From: Klebsormidium nitens
Lineage: Eukaryota > Streptophyta > Klebsormidiophyceae > Klebsormidiales > Klebsormidiaceae
Direction: 5' to 3'
Assembly (NCBI GenBank): GCA_000708835.1
Contig: DF237838.1
Span: 1 to 25,450, forward strand
Length of the DNA stretch: 25,450 bases
Of this stretch, positions 1 to 9,793 are shown one piece after another. Both the position numbers and the translations under genes were made by a program. Within the stretch, counting starts at the first letter, position 1; each line of letters begins with the position of its first letter. The notes under the pieces were generated by a model that was not told where the DNA came from, made no database searches, and saw only the letters and a program-made list of their open reading frames with translations.

Positions 1-50
1 AATAGGACCAGCTGCTGTCGCTCCCGCTCCAGCCGCTGCAGCCATGTTGG

Positions 51-311
51 CTACTCGTCCGGATAAAGGAGTGACCAAACAAACCGCAGGTCCTCGAACA
101 GCTGCTCGATAGTTGAGAGCACCTGTCGCAGCTCCCCCGGTGCTGTCCGAACGTCGTTTGGATCCCGACGGGACAGCTCCCGAATTCGGTGAAGCTCCCT
201 CCCCACTTGGTGAAGCAGGGTTGCGCGTTGAAGACGCAGCTCCGTGTGCTCGTACACACTCAGCTCTTGTCCCCTCCTCTCCGGATGCCCTGGGTTCCCC
301 GTCTTGACGCC
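51..311 (-). CDS. possible 3'-terminal exon of an unrecognised gene
   Basis: An open minus-strand frame runs from 311 to a TAG at 51-53. It has no ATG, so if real it is a last exon with its start elsewhere. The predicted peptide (about 86 aa) is rich in Leu, Arg and Glu in a helical, coiled-coil-like pattern and ends in LYPDE. A possible acceptor (CCCAG) lies near 291. I do not recognise the family. The opposite strand is also open here and encodes an Ala/Pro-rich stretch at positions 2-112, so coding status and strand are both uncertain. Confidence 0.25.
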   Translation of the reverse strand, partial: GVKTGNPGHPERRGQELSVYEHTELRLQRATLLHQVGRELHRIRELSRRDPNDVRTAPGELRQVLSTIEQLFEDLRFVWSLLYPDE

Positions 312-313
312 TT

Positions 314-2809
314 AAGGAAACGCATCGAAATTGAACGGAAAGATCTTGAAGAAGATCACTCAGGACTGAGAGATCAGGAGAATCGGACATGGGAAAGATC
401 GAAAAAGACCTCTGAGACCACTGTGACGGCGGGGCTAGTTAGCACGCCGTTGGAGTGAATACACTTACGGCTATCAGTCTGCTTACACATGTGCGGAAAC
501 CATGGGCAAGCTTTACAGCCAACAGACAAGGAAGACACGTGAGAGCGCCTCTCTGTAAAAGTGTTGCTTGATGCTTCCAAGTTCTGTCTGCTGTGTTCCC
601 ACTCACGAAGAGGCTGGTCGCAGAAACTTGACTCTTTGCATACGCCTTGCGGTTGCCCAGCAAGACTTGCTAACTCTGTAGCAGAAGAGATCCCAGTCGA
701 GAAGAGCAGACAACATCGCACCGTTGACTGACTCGACACTGGTCACGTCTCAACCACATAGAGAAGCTACAGCAAAGAACGCAATCTTAGCCACACACGT
801 AGAGAACGACACGCTGTCACGATAAGCTTCACAAGTCGAGACAGAAAGCGTGGTCACGGCATCATGACGTGACGAGATTTGCATGGACAGCAAACATCTA
901 CGTGTACAGATAGGAGAAGCGGCGAACAGCTAAAGATCCTATCTTCTTGTCTTACATGGTAATGTTACCTGCTTGACAAGACGACATCAATATCCAGGGG
1001 ATACTGATCACGGATCGAATGGCTCTGCCATAAGATTCCTCCTTGCATAGACGGATAATCCGTTAAGTGCAAGCGTGATCCTAAGGGATCGCGTCAAATA
1101 CGACAGAAAGTCGAAGCTTTGACAAGACGTCCTCCTTCAGAGAACTAGAATGGCGCGTCCTGCAGACGTTCCTGCCATTCAGACGACAGAACACTCGGTT
1201 AGCGTAACTGTGCGAGAACGACGTTAGACTTAACCAGAGTACCTAATCGTCACAAGCACGCACACTCGCGTCGACATTCCTCACCTCGGCTGGTTGCCAC
1301 GTCGGCAGCATCGCAACTGCACGGCTGTTGGTACGGCGCCGGCTCTGCGCGGCACAAAATGATCTGTGACACACGCGCAGCCGGAGCCTAAACCTTCAGC
1401 AGTTGTGATGCGGCCGACAAATGACACCCAGCCGGGGGCACGGCCAAAACGTTAAGAACCGAGTGTGCGTCCTGCTGGAAAGCGGGGCTTTCAGTTCGAT
1501 TCGAAACACAACCGGAGGGCTGTCCTTAGTTGTTAGCTAGAGGATACCGGCCTGGGGTGGCAACTGGGGGGGCTGGTATACGAGGTCTGCGACCAAGAGA
1601 TTGGGCTTGTACCCACTTGATTATTGGTCTATTGAGCACATTTGGGCTTGCTTTTCACCATATTCGAGGTAAAAAGTATTTATTTAAATATATTTATTGC
1701 AGTTTTCACCCCCTTATCTTGGTCGCACACCACCTTCAGGGATACCAGACGCATTCAAGCCTGATCGAGGACCGAGGTTGCACGAGTGATTGCCGCATTC
1801 GATTCCGTCGTAACTACATGACGGTTGTCGCCCAACACCGGAACGGAATCTGCGTCCCCCCATGTACCGGGTCGGAGGGCGATACAACCGGCCCCACGGT
1901 ATCGATAATCGAAGCAACATTTGCAGACTTGGGTAACCCGGTAATCTGGCACGCATACATAAATTTAGCTAATGCATGGCACACCGTACAGTGTAGCTGA
2001 TGGCCGGCCCGAGACAGGTCACACTGCACAGCACTGCGTTAACCTCTGGGTTATGTCAGTTAGGAATCACTCAGTCGATACCCGTGAACAGTTGATCACC
2101 CGGGCCTCAATATTGTCTCCCCCGGGGCGTCGTCGCGAGTTCCGCAATCGGCGCCGGCAGTCAGATGAGCACCGCCCGCGTCTCAACCTGTCCACGTCAT
2201 CAGTGACATCACTGTTTGGCGCCAATCGCTGGAAGCAGACAAGAAGTTCAAGTTCGAGGCCGCACAGTGCACACTGCAGACTGCAGTGCGCACTGCAGTG
2301 AACTCACGGCCAGTGACGAATCGCACCTTTTCCGACTTCGGCGCTCTAGCACCTCAGGCTCGGCTCGTTTGAAAAGCAGATCAAATTCGGAGGTGCGTGT
2401 GCCAAAGCCTAAGCCTAAGGCGCAGCCGGCTCTGGACAGAAGCTGTGTGTGTGACTAGTAATACAAGCTCTCTGCGCTTTCTTTTTACCATCTCTTTCCT
2501 GTCCAGCCTATCAGAGTAGGTCTACGTTCCTTCTCAGTTAGCTCGTCCCTGCTTTCTTGAAATCACAGTGATACGCACACCTGCTGGGGTCCTCACAACC
2601 CGATTGGACACTTTCAACCAGGTCGAGTCCCCACTAAAAGCCAAGTTTGTGTGCGACAACAGCGCACGGAGCAGACTGAGAGTATTCAGCATTTGTTGCA
2701 GGAGATTGAAACCCTGAGCAGGGCTTCTTCTTGCATCTTAAGGAAGCAGTGCATCATAGTCAGGTCCATTTTGAAAAACAAGAGTCTCCGTAGTTTTGTC
2801 GGGAGAAGG
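314..2809. other. intergenic region without a convincing gene
   Basis: Long ORFs here (for example 1530-2000 plus) lack ATG starts and recognisable motifs, and several frames are open together, as in non-coding GC-balanced DNA. An imperfect inverted repeat lies at about 1339-1385 (CCGGCTCTGCGCG against CGCGCAGCCGG). A dense cluster of CTGCAG-centred palindromes lies at 2265-2301. The 3' part, about 2300-2809, presumably holds the promoter and 5' UTR of the SPIRAL1-like gene. Confidence 0.5.
2265..2301. repeat. cluster of CTGCAG palindromes
   Basis: Three CTGCAG sites lie within about 37 bp, interleaved with CAGTGCAC and GTGCGCAC half-sites; the last is the perfect decamer CACTGCAGTG. It lies about 510 bp upstream of the SPIRAL1-like start codon. 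It could be a cruciform-forming or protein-binding element, or simple low-complexity drift. No function is assigned. Confidence 0.45.
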
Positions 2810-4433
2810 ATGGTGCGGCAGAATGCCAGTCACGGAGGCGGCGTAAGCTCCTTGAATTATCTCTTTGGGGAGCCAACATACCTGAAGAACACTCCCACAC
2901 CATTAGATCTGGAGCATCTGGAGGCAGGCCTGCCAAGTCACAGGGTCAGCAGGGTAAAGGACGGGGCAAATCCTGTCTTGCCACATGTCAGAAGTCCGGA
3001 CACCGTAAGTGTGTGCTCGCTCTGCATTACACTTTGCATTTCACACAGTTTGTCTCTTGTGGCTGAGGGAATTGAGGGAAGGGGTACAAGGCATGATTAC
3101 CTCGTGAAAGGGCATATCCTCGTGAAAGGTCTTATCTTTCCAAGTCGTGCAATTGGACGCCAGCTACGGTCCTGGAGTCAAATGTTAAAAGAAATGTCCT
3201 TGCAGAGTAAGCAATGCCTGTTGACCAAATGCCCGTCATGCTATTTCATGATTCTTCTGCCTCTTCTTAAATTTCATACTGCCGAAGCACCGCCATAAAA
3301 TTTGGAGGATACATCTTGCGCAGAGAGCCCTGACGGTTGTGATTGTTCCAAACTTCTTGACTCAACTGCTACTAAAAGACCAAAGGATTCAGTAAGAGAT
3401 TGAGTGGTAACAGGCAGGTATAGCAAGCAGAAAATGTCGTGGCTTCCTATTCAAACTTCCCAGCTTTCTTATGCATTGCACAAGACCTGAGTCGGGTCCA
3501 GCATTGACCAGCCCCGCTTTCAAGCCTGCAACATTAAATTTGTAACTTTTCTCCGAGCCCTTAACGGCTATGCGAAAGGGCGTGTCAATGGCCGCTTGAT
3601 TGGCCAGGAGCATCTTTTTGCAGTGAGCACCTGAGCTGTTGGCACCCTTGGATCCTCAAAGGTGGCTCCTTGGAGATTCTTATGTTTTCAAAGGGTCTTG
3701 GGTTTGTATCAACTTTGCAAGCGTGAGACAAACTGGACGAACTTAGCATTTAACTCTGATGTTTCTTTACTTAGCTGGATTCTATATCCAACCTGACACC
3801 AAGCAACTGCATGCTTGTTTGCAACAGGCGGGACCTTCAAGGGCAAAGGGCATCAGCAGCCTGCAGTTTGAGCCGTCTGCGACAGCGGAGTCGTGCTTGA
3901 AAGGGGACGAGCAATCAAACTGGGGCTATGCAGCCACCCCATCGTCAGTGACCCAAGCGTCATTCTCCCCGAAGCCGTCGACCAACGGCAGCGCTAGGCC
4001 GGCCGCTGGATTCCAAGCCCTTGTGAGTTTTGCAGGCTGCTTTGTCTTCCTCCTTTCTCCTCCCTATCCACTCTCCACAGTTTCGACTTTCTTCTGTGAC
4101 CCGATTGGTGCACTACTTGTTTGGAACTGAATGGAGGTTGATGTGAGGGTCTCCTTCCCTTCGTTCTACGCTGGAAAAGCACATGGATTCTCCTGCTGTT
4201 CTTCCAGGTCTAGATGTTGATTGTAAGCAGTATTATCGTTGAATCGAGCATGTCCAATGCAAGTCTATGCAGTGCACTCTGCCCGTTTCATGTTGCACCT
4301 CAGCAGCTTGCAAGCTTGTCATATGAGTCAACGTCTATATCTGAGCTTGATAAAATTGCAGGGCAACGGTGGGCATGGAAAGCCTTCACAACATGGCGAA
4401 TCACAAATCGGCTACCTGTTTGGTAAAGATTAA
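2810..4433 (+). CDS. SPIRAL1-like microtubule-associated protein (3 exons)
   Basis: Model: exons 2810-3004, 3828-4022 and 4362-4433, all phase 0, giving 153 aa. Donors are GTAAGT and GTGAGT; acceptors are AACAG and TTGCAG. The N-terminus begins MVRQNASHGGGVSSLNYLFG, matching the GGG-x-SSL-x-YLFG signature of SPIRAL1/SP1L proteins. The last exon encodes ESQIGYLFGKD before TAA, matching the conserved C-terminal SSLGYLFG box. Exon 2 contains KPSTNGSARPAAG, resembling the family's RPSTKVHAAPGGG motif. In land plants these small plus-end-tracking proteins organise cortical microtubules and support anisotropic growth; most are about 100-130 aa, so this one is somewhat long. ATG 2810 is the first in-frame ATG, although the frame is open further 5'. 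The middle exon is the least certain; a further exon near 3324-3389 is possible. Family assignment rests on the two terminal boxes. Confidence 0.62.
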
Positions 4434-6363
4434 GGGTCCGTTGAGGTGATGATGATGGGGTCGATTGGGTGTTGGGTCGAGTTTTATGATCATATGGGTT
4501 TATGCGAAGATTTGAAATCGTCTGCAAATGTCGGGCTCAAGTTCAATCATCAAAGTCGTGACTTTCTTTGATACACGTGCCTATTGCACCTTTCAGATTT
4601 GTTTGTGACTCTTTCTAGCTCTAAATTGTTGGGGTTATGTAAAAGGACTTTTGTTGGAGCTGCCAAGTTATGTACCACAAAGTAGAAAGGCGAGCAATTT
4701 GCTTGATCAGTGGTGGGGGTCAGTTTCAGGAGGAAGCAAACGGATGTTGATTCTGAGGTATTCCTCGTCGCTAGAAAGGTGAAGCATGCTCACATGGACA
4801 ATAGAGAGGCGGCTGCGAATTTTGGAGCATTATCTCGTCCAGATTCCCAACATCATGGGTTGCACAACTTTTCGACAATTGTAGAAGCGAATCTCTCCGC
4901 TTGACGGTTGCACAAGTTGGTTCAAGATGCATCGCTCCTCATACCATGATGTCAAGTTGAGTACGTGCTTTGGCATGCCACAGCCATGCGAGCCATAGGA
5001 TTGGAATTCAGAGAACCATGGTGGCTCGGTATGTCATCCAGCCTTTCCGAACTTCGAATCAACTCGAAATGAAACAAGGACCCTTTATGGTAAGTTCTAT
5101 GAAAGACATATCTCCATTCATGTGGTCACGATTGAAAGATTGCCGGCCATCTGCGTGACGGCACGCGCTTAAATTGCATACGGGCTTTTGCAGTGTACAT
5201 TTCATCGGAATCAAAGGCTTGCGGGCCTGTATATTGTGGTTAAAGGTAACTTACGGTTGATCAATGACATTCTCATGATGCGCGTCACTGCATTCTATGT
5301 CCTGCATTGCGCGTCCAAGCCACGCTGTGAAGGATCAGTTCGATCAGACAGCTAGCACATATATGTCAATCCGCTGCCCATGTATACACTGATCGAATTC
5401 TGGAAGGGCGTTGCCTCCATGACACACATGGCCGCCTGATTGCATACAGCTTTGCTCGGATCGGCCTTTATACTATATGCAACTTGATTGAACGTAGCCG
5501 CGCGCGGCCCGGAGAGCTATAGTCGATACCAATGCATGGTTGCCAGAACTTATAGATCGAGTGAATGTACAACAACGATACGTATACTAACATGTATGAT
5601 GGCAGGCAATGTAAACGTTAAACTACACAGAAAGAACTTGAAGTGTGTATATTAAAAGTAGTAAGGTTGAACGCGCCACCACGCACCAACCATCATTCAA
5701 ATTACATCATTGAAACATTGTATTGTCATGGAAGCCTAGCTATGGCCCATGTGTGGCTACGGTGTTTTCAAGTTTGAAAAGATAATATCATATACAGGCT
5801 CTTGCCCGGCCCCCCTGATCACTACCATTCGTTTCGATTGGGAATACTGTGTTTCTTTTTTGAAAATCAAAACTCGAGTACTACTCGTTAGATGCAGCCA
5901 TCCTCTAATATAAAGAACCTCTCAAGGCAACTCGATGCATGACTCGCCAAAATTCCTTCAAATATCCAGCATGGCAATGTATCCTAACCATGCACGCAAA
6001 GAAATGCTAAAGGACGTGGCCCTAGCGAGTCGTTAACCCTTATCAAACGTCGTTCTTCAATTTACAATACACGACTACATCTCATCGTACAAATCTATCC
6101 TTGTTCTAATTGTTGTTACAACCAGATGTTGTAAGGATGTGAGCACGCAACTCACGTTCTTCTGCAAGCATCTCAGAACCTCCGTCAATCTTCCTTCCCA
6201 ATTGGTTATCTTTTGGAGGTTGCTAATGTGCAACCTCGCCTGCTTAAAGTTGTTGGTCACTGATCTAGTTTTACATGTGCTTGTGCAGCTCCACCACCTT
6301 TATGGTCACCCTCAGTATGTACAAAACCTGCCCCGTTGAGCTAAGACAGAGTGCCTTGATCTC
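4434..6363. other. intergenic region between convergent genes
   Basis: It holds the 3' flanks of the SPIRAL1-like gene (plus) and the Yippee-like gene (minus), plus a decayed retroelement fragment at about 4915-5140. The stretch 5340-5800 is more AT-rich, and a 9-bp inverted repeat (TTCGATCAG at 5339, CTGATCGAA at 5390) lies in it. No other gene is visible. Confidence 0.5.
4915..5140 (+). mobile_element. decayed Ty1/copia-type RNase H fragment
   Basis: Across shifting plus-strand frames the translation retains landmarks of the copia reverse transcriptase/RNase H end in the right order. SWFK at 4915-4926 fits the SWxSK motif. A C-x-V-EYV-x4-A-x3-AIGLE stretch from about 4950 fits the AEYxAxxxAxxEAIWL motif. 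SNQLEMK from about 5054 fits the DNQSAIKL motif. KFYER-HISIH-x3-IER at about 5092-5139 fits FHERTKHIxIHxHFIRE. The gap from the EYV motif to the NQ motif is about 32 codons, close to the roughly 35 expected. Several frameshifts and a stop mean it is non-functional. No LTRs were identified. Recognition is by motif only. Confidence 0.4.
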
Positions 6364-7505
6364 TCACCAATTCTCTTTCATCATCCTAGCTTTCTCTATG
6401 ATATACTTTCCCTCTTTATACTTCTGACTTTCGTCGTACGCTTGTTCCTGTACAAAGGTGATTGACTGTCAACTCCAGAGGCAAGGATAGGGCTAGGGAG
6501 GAAAGAATAAACAGAACCCAAACCTGTCGATTGCCATATGCGTCCGCTGAAGCAAAAGCATCGTTCTCCCTTACTGAATTGCCAAATTGCCTTAGCCTAG
6601 TGAGAAAGGAAAGACTTCTGTTCAAACCACCACGAATTCCAATTCTTGGTCATGTGAACTCCAGACATTGGCCATCTGCAAACACTTACATACTTCCAGC
6701 CCAATATTTGCTGGCAGCAGCTGCAGTAGATGTCCGCTACAGTGTGTAGGCCAGTAGTCAAGTGGCGGTCTTCTTTAGGACCAAGAGTCACGTTAACACT
6801 GTAAGCGGAGGAGAAACTTTCAGAATAGCTGGACTGAACCCCGTGCCTTAGACATGTGTCGGTGTAATATGCACCTGCGGGACTTCCACAAATACAGACC
6901 AGCTCCAAAAACCACTTTTTCAAATCAAATTCTGAATGTGCACACAATGGCAGCTGAATGTACAAGCAGCCTATCCTTGCAGATGCTTCACTCACACATA
7001 TGCAAGCGACAACACTCCCTGCTAGCGCAATCCGCAAACTTTGAAAGTGAATGCCCACAGAGGCGTAAGCCACGGCAAGTGGTGGGTCTTTGCTTGCAAT
7101 CTCATGTGGTGGAACCCTTCCAGCTGAGGTGTGAAATGCAAGGAAATTCATAAGGCAACACTGGAGCCACAACTGCTCTCTGTCTTATGGCAGATGAGTT
7201 GCACAGAAAACCTTTGCCCAGAACAAGTAGCAACAGTTTCCCGTCTGCACCTTTTATGGTGCTGCTAAGGGACTTCGCTGACAGATAACAATGCGGGTTG
7301 GCTGAAAATGTTGATGCAGGTTTCCTGCTTGGAAGGCAACCGGAAGAAGGGAGACAGCTCACACGGAGTTGAAGAGGTATGCACGGCCATAGCGGCCCTG
7401 AAACTGCTTCGAGATGATCTCATCATGGTCAGCTGAGTGGCACCTGCAGTTGCTGCATGAATAAATCCTCGGGCCATTCAGATACTGTCGGAATATGCGC
7501 CCCAT
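6364..7505 (-). CDS. Yippee-like zinc-binding protein (3 exons)
   Basis: Model, in transcript order: 7505-7363, 6798-6690 and 6447-6364, giving 111 aa with phases 2, 0 and a TGA stop. Donors are GTGAGC and GTAAGT; acceptors are TTACAG and TACAG. The protein has the Yippee zinc-binding pattern exactly: C17-x2-C20, then 52 residues, then C73-x2-C76. Family blocks are intact: [12 protein letters not shown] spanning the first junction, [16 protein letters not shown] at the end of exon 2, then [20 protein letters not shown]. The sequence resembles the animal YPEL1-4 group and its plant relatives, and 111 aa is close to the usual 110-130 aa. Yippee proteins are nearly universal in eukaryotes; some YPEL members localise to nucleus or mitotic apparatus, but the plant role is poorly defined. 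The gene converges with the SPIRAL1-like gene and diverges from the cellulose synthase gene. Nothing looks broken. Confidence 0.93.
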
Positions 7506-8640
7506 GTCTATGGGCAGCTCTCCCACCAGCAGAACCTGCGTGTAACAACGAAGAAGAAGGTCAGGAAAGACAAAACCCTAGATGACAACAAGTGAAACAG
7601 AACACTAGGAGGCAGCTCAAGCAAACACAGCAAAGCAGTATGAGTTGAAAGCTTGACATCAACTGGACACATTGCATGCAGATACATACAAAGGTATGGA
7701 AATAGCAACAGAGGCACAATTTCACTCCCACTTCTGGACTTACTTGCAAGCTTCCTGTGTTTGCTAGCCTAGATACGCCCACTGCCTTCGTACATACACT
7801 CTTGAAAGGGCCATCAAAAAGTCTTGGCTCTCACTGAGAAATCAACAACTTGCACGTCAAAAACCTTTCGCAAACGGACGCGCTTCTTGGACACAAGTCT
7901 ACTTAAGGAGGGGGGCAAAACCAGATTGGAAGAAACCTCAGACAGCTTCAGCTGCTCAGAGGAAGAAGGAAAGTGGGGCGTAATCCTGTCGTGGGTAGCA
8001 AATTGCTAAAGCCGCAGCGGCTCAAAGGAACTCGGACTTCAGGCCCAGGGGGTGTGGCGCAGCGCCATTGGCAGGAATGACTCGGACTACCTAGAGCGGC
8101 GGAAGGAACGTGCCCCTCCATCTCCAGGTAAGAGGGCGGTTGTGTTCATTGGCTCCATCAAGCTGCGCGCGCTGCGCACCGCAGAACAGGTCTTAAATCT
8201 GCAGGTGGGGGGTCAAAGAGTCCGCTCTTCAAACTAGGACGTTGTGGCGGGGGACCAGACTGTCGCATATATTTTTCCACCCTATCTACCAGGGGGTACT
8301 GACCCGATAGGCGCGATACCGTACCCAGCTCTGCTCGGAGTCTACCCAACGTACTGAACCTATAGCTTCCAGCCAACAGGTTCATCAAACCGGCTAACCC
8401 CCTGGTGAATGTTCAACTGTTTTATGCGACCCCTGAAAGCACTCAACGCGGCCCCAACCCCCTGGGCAAAGAAATTCTATGCAACTTGAAAGCGACCGCT
8501 TACTATTCCAAAAGCATATCTTGGTCGCTTAAAACAAAGATGCAAACGGGAGGCCCTTGGACCGTCGGATTCACCAAGACGGGGTTCACCGTCTGGATTG
8601 TCTGATCAATATGTACCGTATTCACAGGTCACCCCCGGCC

Positions 8641-8771
8641 TGAGCTAAGATCCGAGTCTCCCGGGCACTCAAACTGAAAACCCTAACCCAATACTTTACG
8701 GGCTCCGCACCCGAACCCATCCTATTAACCACCAAACCAACCCCACTCGGCTCCCGGGCGCTATCTTAGTT
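8641..8771. repeat. imperfect inverted repeat with CCCGGG-bearing ends
   Basis: GAGCTAAGAT near 8642 pairs with ATCTTAGTTC near 8763 (9 of 10 bases). Just inside, both ends carry a CTCCCGGGC block (around 8658 and 8751). The roughly 130-bp interval between the arms has no ORF. It could be the remnant of a short non-autonomous element, but no target-site duplication was found. Confidence 0.35.
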
Positions 8772-8812
8772 CAAGCGCCCCTAGTTAGGTCAAGCGAACG
8801 TTGCCACTGCCA

Positions 8813-8843
8813 GAGTCCCGGCCCCCGGGCCGGGCCGGGACTC
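8813..8843. repeat. perfect GC-rich hairpin
   Basis: Arms GAGTCCCGGCCC (8813-8824) and GGGCCGGGACTC (8832-8843) are exact reverse complements of 12 bp around a 7-base loop that is itself GC-rich. It lies about 950 bp upstream of the cellulose synthase start, in the compositionally distinct block. There is no T-tract, so it is not terminator-like; its role is unknown. Confidence 0.6.
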
Positions 8844-9793
8844 GGGAGGTCGGATGTCGAGCGGTCCTTGGTATGGTAAGGCCTAGCCGGCCCGGTCCTC
8901 GGTAGGTGCTTGCCGGAGAAAGACTGGGCGGGGTATAGAAGAATGTGGTGTACGATGGTGGGCCGTCCGATGCTATCGGTATTCGTACCTTAACGGCTCA
9001 GGATTGATACCAAGATACACCTGTTCCCCCGGACCAACTTTATGGAGGTCCCGGGGACCGAAAGGTGGGCGGGTCAAGAAGCACCTAGCGGTCGCGTAGC
9101 CGCTACGGTAGCGGGATAAAATTAGCATGCCGGTACAGCAACGAATCTTTGTCCTGCTACCGGTCCAAGGTCCCGGCCGACCCAAAAGCATTCCCGATCT
9201 CTCTCGTCCACCCCCCTAGTTTTCGCCTGGGCTCATCTCGCATTACCTATCTGGCCTGTTCACACAGAATCCGCGTCAGAAATGGGCTGCTTTGCGGACG
9301 GTTGCAATCTTCCAAACGGCTCTTTTTGCCATCGAGAAGCGGCTTGGAAATGTGGCTCGGGGATTTCTACCGGTCTTTGAAGAGTATGAATCGACTTCTT
9401 CAAAGCACCGGACTCCCTGCCAATTGCCTTTAACCGGGTGTGCAAGAGCTTTCGATTCTGCACTAGGCCCCACGCAGCATTGCGGACCGAGGCGTCCGAG
9501 TCACCCTGTTGTTGACCATTCTTGACCTAGGAGAACAGCCCGAACGTGGAGACAAGCTGTGCGGACTGCCACCTCAGATTGCGCTTTGCATTGCTTCCGA
9601 CAATCTAGCTAAACACCGGATCTGGGAAGGAAGGGCGCTTTTGGAGCAGCCACTTTTGGAATGCTTTCAGGACGCAGCAGTGGTTGGCATTCCACCATGG
9701 TGATGCAAATGTGTTGAAGGTGAACAGGGCGTTTTGAGGAGCTCTCAAAAGGTGTGCGTCTGTTCCTCAGTGGGGCCTTTCCGCCCCATAGAA

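Larger units (their letters stand above)
7506..9793. other. shared 5' region of divergent Yippee-like and cellulose synthase genes
   Basis: The 2.3 kb between two divergent start codons must hold both promoters and 5' UTRs. About 7506-8000 flanks the Yippee start. A block at about 8240-9230 has a different look: clusters of CCCGGG and GGCCGGG, no sensible ORF, a perfect hairpin at 8813-8843 and an imperfect inverted repeat at 8641-8771, which suggests a non-coding insertion. From about 9240 to 9793 the sequence is probably cellulose synthase 5' flank or UTR; short ORFs there lack family motifs. No clear TATA box was picked out. Confidence 0.45.

Noticed and set aside
1493-1508. tRNA T-loop-like sequence (GTTCGATTCGAA)
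   Set aside because: No matching acceptor stem, D-arm or anticodon arm could be built around it.
1530-2000. 156-aa plus-strand ORF
   Set aside because: No ATG at the start, no recognisable motif, and overlapping open frames on the other strand.
2651-3298. 215-aa plus-strand ORF as one protein
   Set aside because: Its start is GTG. The SPIRAL1-like exon (2810-3004) lies inside it and ends at a clean GTAAGT donor; the remainder is 5' UTR and intron.
6597-7172. 191-aa minus-strand ORF as one protein
   Set aside because: Only 6690-6798 of it is real coding sequence (Yippee exon 2); the rest is read-through of introns.
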